Source: an uncultured Flavobacteriales bacterium
Lineage (GTDB): Bacteria > Bacteroidota > Bacteroidia > Flavobacteriales_D > Sanyastnellaceae
Length of the DNA stretch: 64,000 nt
Direction of reading: 5' to 3'
Assembly: GCA_938085105.1 (NCBI GenBank)
Contig: CALKGK010000043.1
Coordinates: 1-64,000, forward strand
Part shown: positions 62,822 to 64,000 of the stretch, in pieces
How positions within the stretch are numbered: the first letter of the stretch is position 1
How the letters are laid out: each line of letters starts with the position of its first letter
Position numbers and translations under genes: made by a program
Notes under the pieces: model-generated
Told to the model about the DNA's origin: nothing
Databases searched by the model: none
The model's input: the letters and a program-made list of their open reading frames with translations, nothing else

Positions 62822-62829
62822 TATCTTTG
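62822..62829 (+). promoter_or_regulatory. -7 promoter element of the receiver-protein operon
   Basis: TATCTTTG, exact TAnnTTTG match, 23 bases before the GTG start at 62853. Confidence 0.6.
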
Positions 62830-62852
62830 CTTTACCTAACTAATTTTATACT

Positions 62853-63272
62853 GTGCAAGTAGTCTATTGTATTGATGATAACGAGATGATCGTAAAGATG
62901 CTCTCTTATCAATTGGAGAAATTTTTCGACCCGACATGTTTTGTCGTAGAAGGGCATTCCTGTCCTTTGAAGGCCATTGAATCTATCAGAAAAAATTATT
63001 CAGACGGCTTCCCGCCCATTGTTTGCATCGTTGATTTTCAAATGCCAAACATGAATGGTGATGAATTCATCAAAGTCATTCGTTCCGAGTTCCCAATGAG
63101 TAAAGCATTGATGTTATCTGGTGAATCCAATGCCTTCGCTGTTTCTGATTTAGTAGAAGAAAATTTGCTTGATCACTACATGAGTAAGCCTTGGGATGAA
63201 AGAGACCTTTTTACAAAAGTCAAAAGTTGTTTACCTCTTAATTTACAAATGAAGACCAATGACCCTAGCTAG
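62853..63272 (+). CDS. Receiver-only response regulator
   Basis: 139 aa, GTG start. CheY-like domain: acidic pair in YCIDDNEM, phosphoacceptor Asp61 in CIVDFQMPNMNGDE, Ser in LSGES, Lys112 in MSKPWDE. No output domain. An unusual partner: its end overlaps the start of an outer-membrane porin-like gene by 14 bases, so both are made from one transcript. Confidence 0.9.
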   Translation: MQVVYCIDDNEMIVKMLSYQLEKFFDPTCFVVEGHSCPLKAIESIRKNYSDGFPPIVCIVDFQMPNMNGDEFIKVIRSEFPMSKALMLSGESNAFAVSDLVEENLLDHYMSKPWDERDLFTKVKSCLPLNLQMKTNDPS

Positions 63273-64000
63273 ACTACTCACTTTCCTGGCGCTGGTTTCT
63301 GTAAGTGTAATTGCTTCAGCTCAAAAAAAAGTTCAAATTAATGGTTTCGGACACATTGAAAGTCATTTAGAATACTTCAATGAAGAAGAAACGATTAACA
63401 GTTACTTTTCACTGGGTGAGCAAGACCTTTTTATTAACGCCATCATCAATAAGCGATTAAGTTTCTTGGGAGAAACTGTTGTGAAATTTGATTCTGAAAC
63501 AGCAGCTAATTTTGCCCCCAGTATTGAGCGAGCCCGTTTTAAGTACGAGTACCGCAATAATCATTCGATACTTCTAGGGAAAATGCACACCCCAGTTAAT
63601 TATTGGAACGATGTTTACCACCATGGAAGGTTGTTCTTTCCTACCATCGATCGTCCGCAGATGTTTTCCTACTTTTTACCCGTACACACATTAGGAATTC
63701 GAGCTCAAGGACAAAATTTGGGTAAATTGAATTTCGGCTACGATGTACAAGTTGGAAATGGAATCGAGTCAAGTGACGTGTTTGATGCTGGTGCGAATTA
63801 TTCCTTTCTCGCTGCCATGCACATCAAACCCCAGTATGGAACGCGCATTGGGGCCTCGTATTATTACGACCACCTGAGCACCAATTCTTACGGTGTTCAT
63901 GCTCACTCGCATGGTTCACACAACACTGAATACCGGGGTCCGGTTGACTTCCAAATGATTGCCGTAAGCATTGCAAGGTTTGAGAAAAAAATTGAGGTGT
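63259..64000 (+). CDS. Outer-membrane porin-like protein (3' end outside window)
   Basis: Starts at the ATG at 63259 and stays open to the end of the window (247 codons). Signal peptide MTLARLLTFLALVSVSVIASA-Q (21 residues, given by its ends: MTLARL to IASA). The mature part begins KKVQINGFGHIESHLEYF, followed by repeated beta strands (SFLGETVVKFD, ARFKYEYRNNHSILLGKM, VNYWNDVYHHGRLFFPTIDRPQ). This pattern fits phosphate-selective-porin-like channels. A histidine-rich loop HAHSHGSHN is near the edge. Substrate unknown. Confidence 0.78.
   Translation, partial: MTLARLLTFLALVSVSVIASAQKKVQINGFGHIESHLEYFNEEETINSYFSLGEQDLFINAIINKRLSFLGETVVKFDSETAANFAPSIERARFKYEYRNNHSILLGKMHTPVNYWNDVYHHGRLFFPTIDRPQMFSYFLPVHTLGIRAQGQNLGKLNFGYDVQVGNGIESSDVFDAGANYSFLAAMHIKPQYGTRIGASYYYDHLSTNSYGVHAHSHGSHNTEYRGPVDFQMIAVSIARFEKKIEV

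Overview
The window reads as chromosomal DNA of a marine-type Bacteroidota, most likely order Flavobacteriales. The evidence is: secreted proteins with type IX secretion (T9SS) C-terminal sorting domains; promoter -7 elements of the form TAnnTTTG; a DUF4295 gene next to rpmG and ftsY; an E1 alpha-beta fused 2-oxoacid dehydrogenase; and DUF5723, DUF4105, DUF779 and DUF6428 families. Genus cannot be fixed from sequence reading alone. I see no rRNA, CRISPR array, insertion sequence, integrase or phage genes.

Layout. 1-1.4 kb: the 3' part of an outer-membrane protein that may be an M1-peptidase-like protein. 1.5-1.9 kb: tRNA-Ala(GGC) and tRNA-Arg(CCG), each followed by a hairpin. 2.0-3.4 kb: a lipoprotein gene divergent from an FkbM-type methyltransferase. 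3.4-12.4 kb: nine co-directional minus-strand genes with short or negative spacing (dapF, an N-acetylglucosamine-kinase-like gene, DUF4105, a lipoprotein, DUF5723, kdsA, a T9SS cargo, a polytopic membrane protein). 12.7-16.3 kb: fused 2-oxoacid dehydrogenase E1, a secreted protein, a thioredoxin-fold protein and a 2Fe-2S ferredoxin. 16.3-18.6 kb: queE, a structured hairpin, and a Kir-type potassium channel with a partner whose reading frame continues past its stop codon into a membrane segment. 18.7-26.2 kb: a T9SS cargo, rimO-ftsY, DUF4295-rpmG, ftsK and lolA. 26.6-33.1 kb: a 2157-residue PKD-rich T9SS surface protein.

33.2-35.9 kb: a four-gene signalling cassette (anchored protein, 7-TM protein, histidine kinase, response regulator). 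36.3-40.6 kb: guaA, a LysM/periplasmic-binding-fold protein and hemF as one overlapping operon. 40.7-43.7 kb: maf, feoB and a convergent feoA. 43.8-50.1 kb: a PAS histidine kinase, a GT39-like enzyme, and an AraC regulator divergent from an aldehyde dehydrogenase/DUF779 pair. 50.2-53.8 kb: an SbtA-type bicarbonate transporter with a small partner, divergent from a LysR regulator, then a lipoprotein and an M23 peptidase. 53.8-58.7 kb: rluF-type pseudouridine synthase, CDF metal transporter, vanadium-haloperoxidase-like lipoprotein and a Kelch-like secreted protein. 58.8-61.3 kb: an arsenic operon (arsR, DUF6428, arsC-like, acr3). 61.5-62.5 kb: a small lipoprotein, tRNA-Arg(TCT) with a tRNA remnant beside it, tRNA-Ser(GCT) and tRNA-Pro(TGG). 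62.8 kb to the end: a receiver-only response regulator overlapping the start of an outer-membrane porin-like gene that runs off the window.

Most genes are housekeeping or envelope functions. The observations I rate highest are the hidden membrane tail behind the potassium-channel partner (17.1 kb), the 7-TM/kinase cassette, several promoters whose -7 element ends 4-7 bases before the ATG (likely leaderless mRNAs), and readable operators for AraC, LysR, ArsR and a CRP/FNR-family protein.
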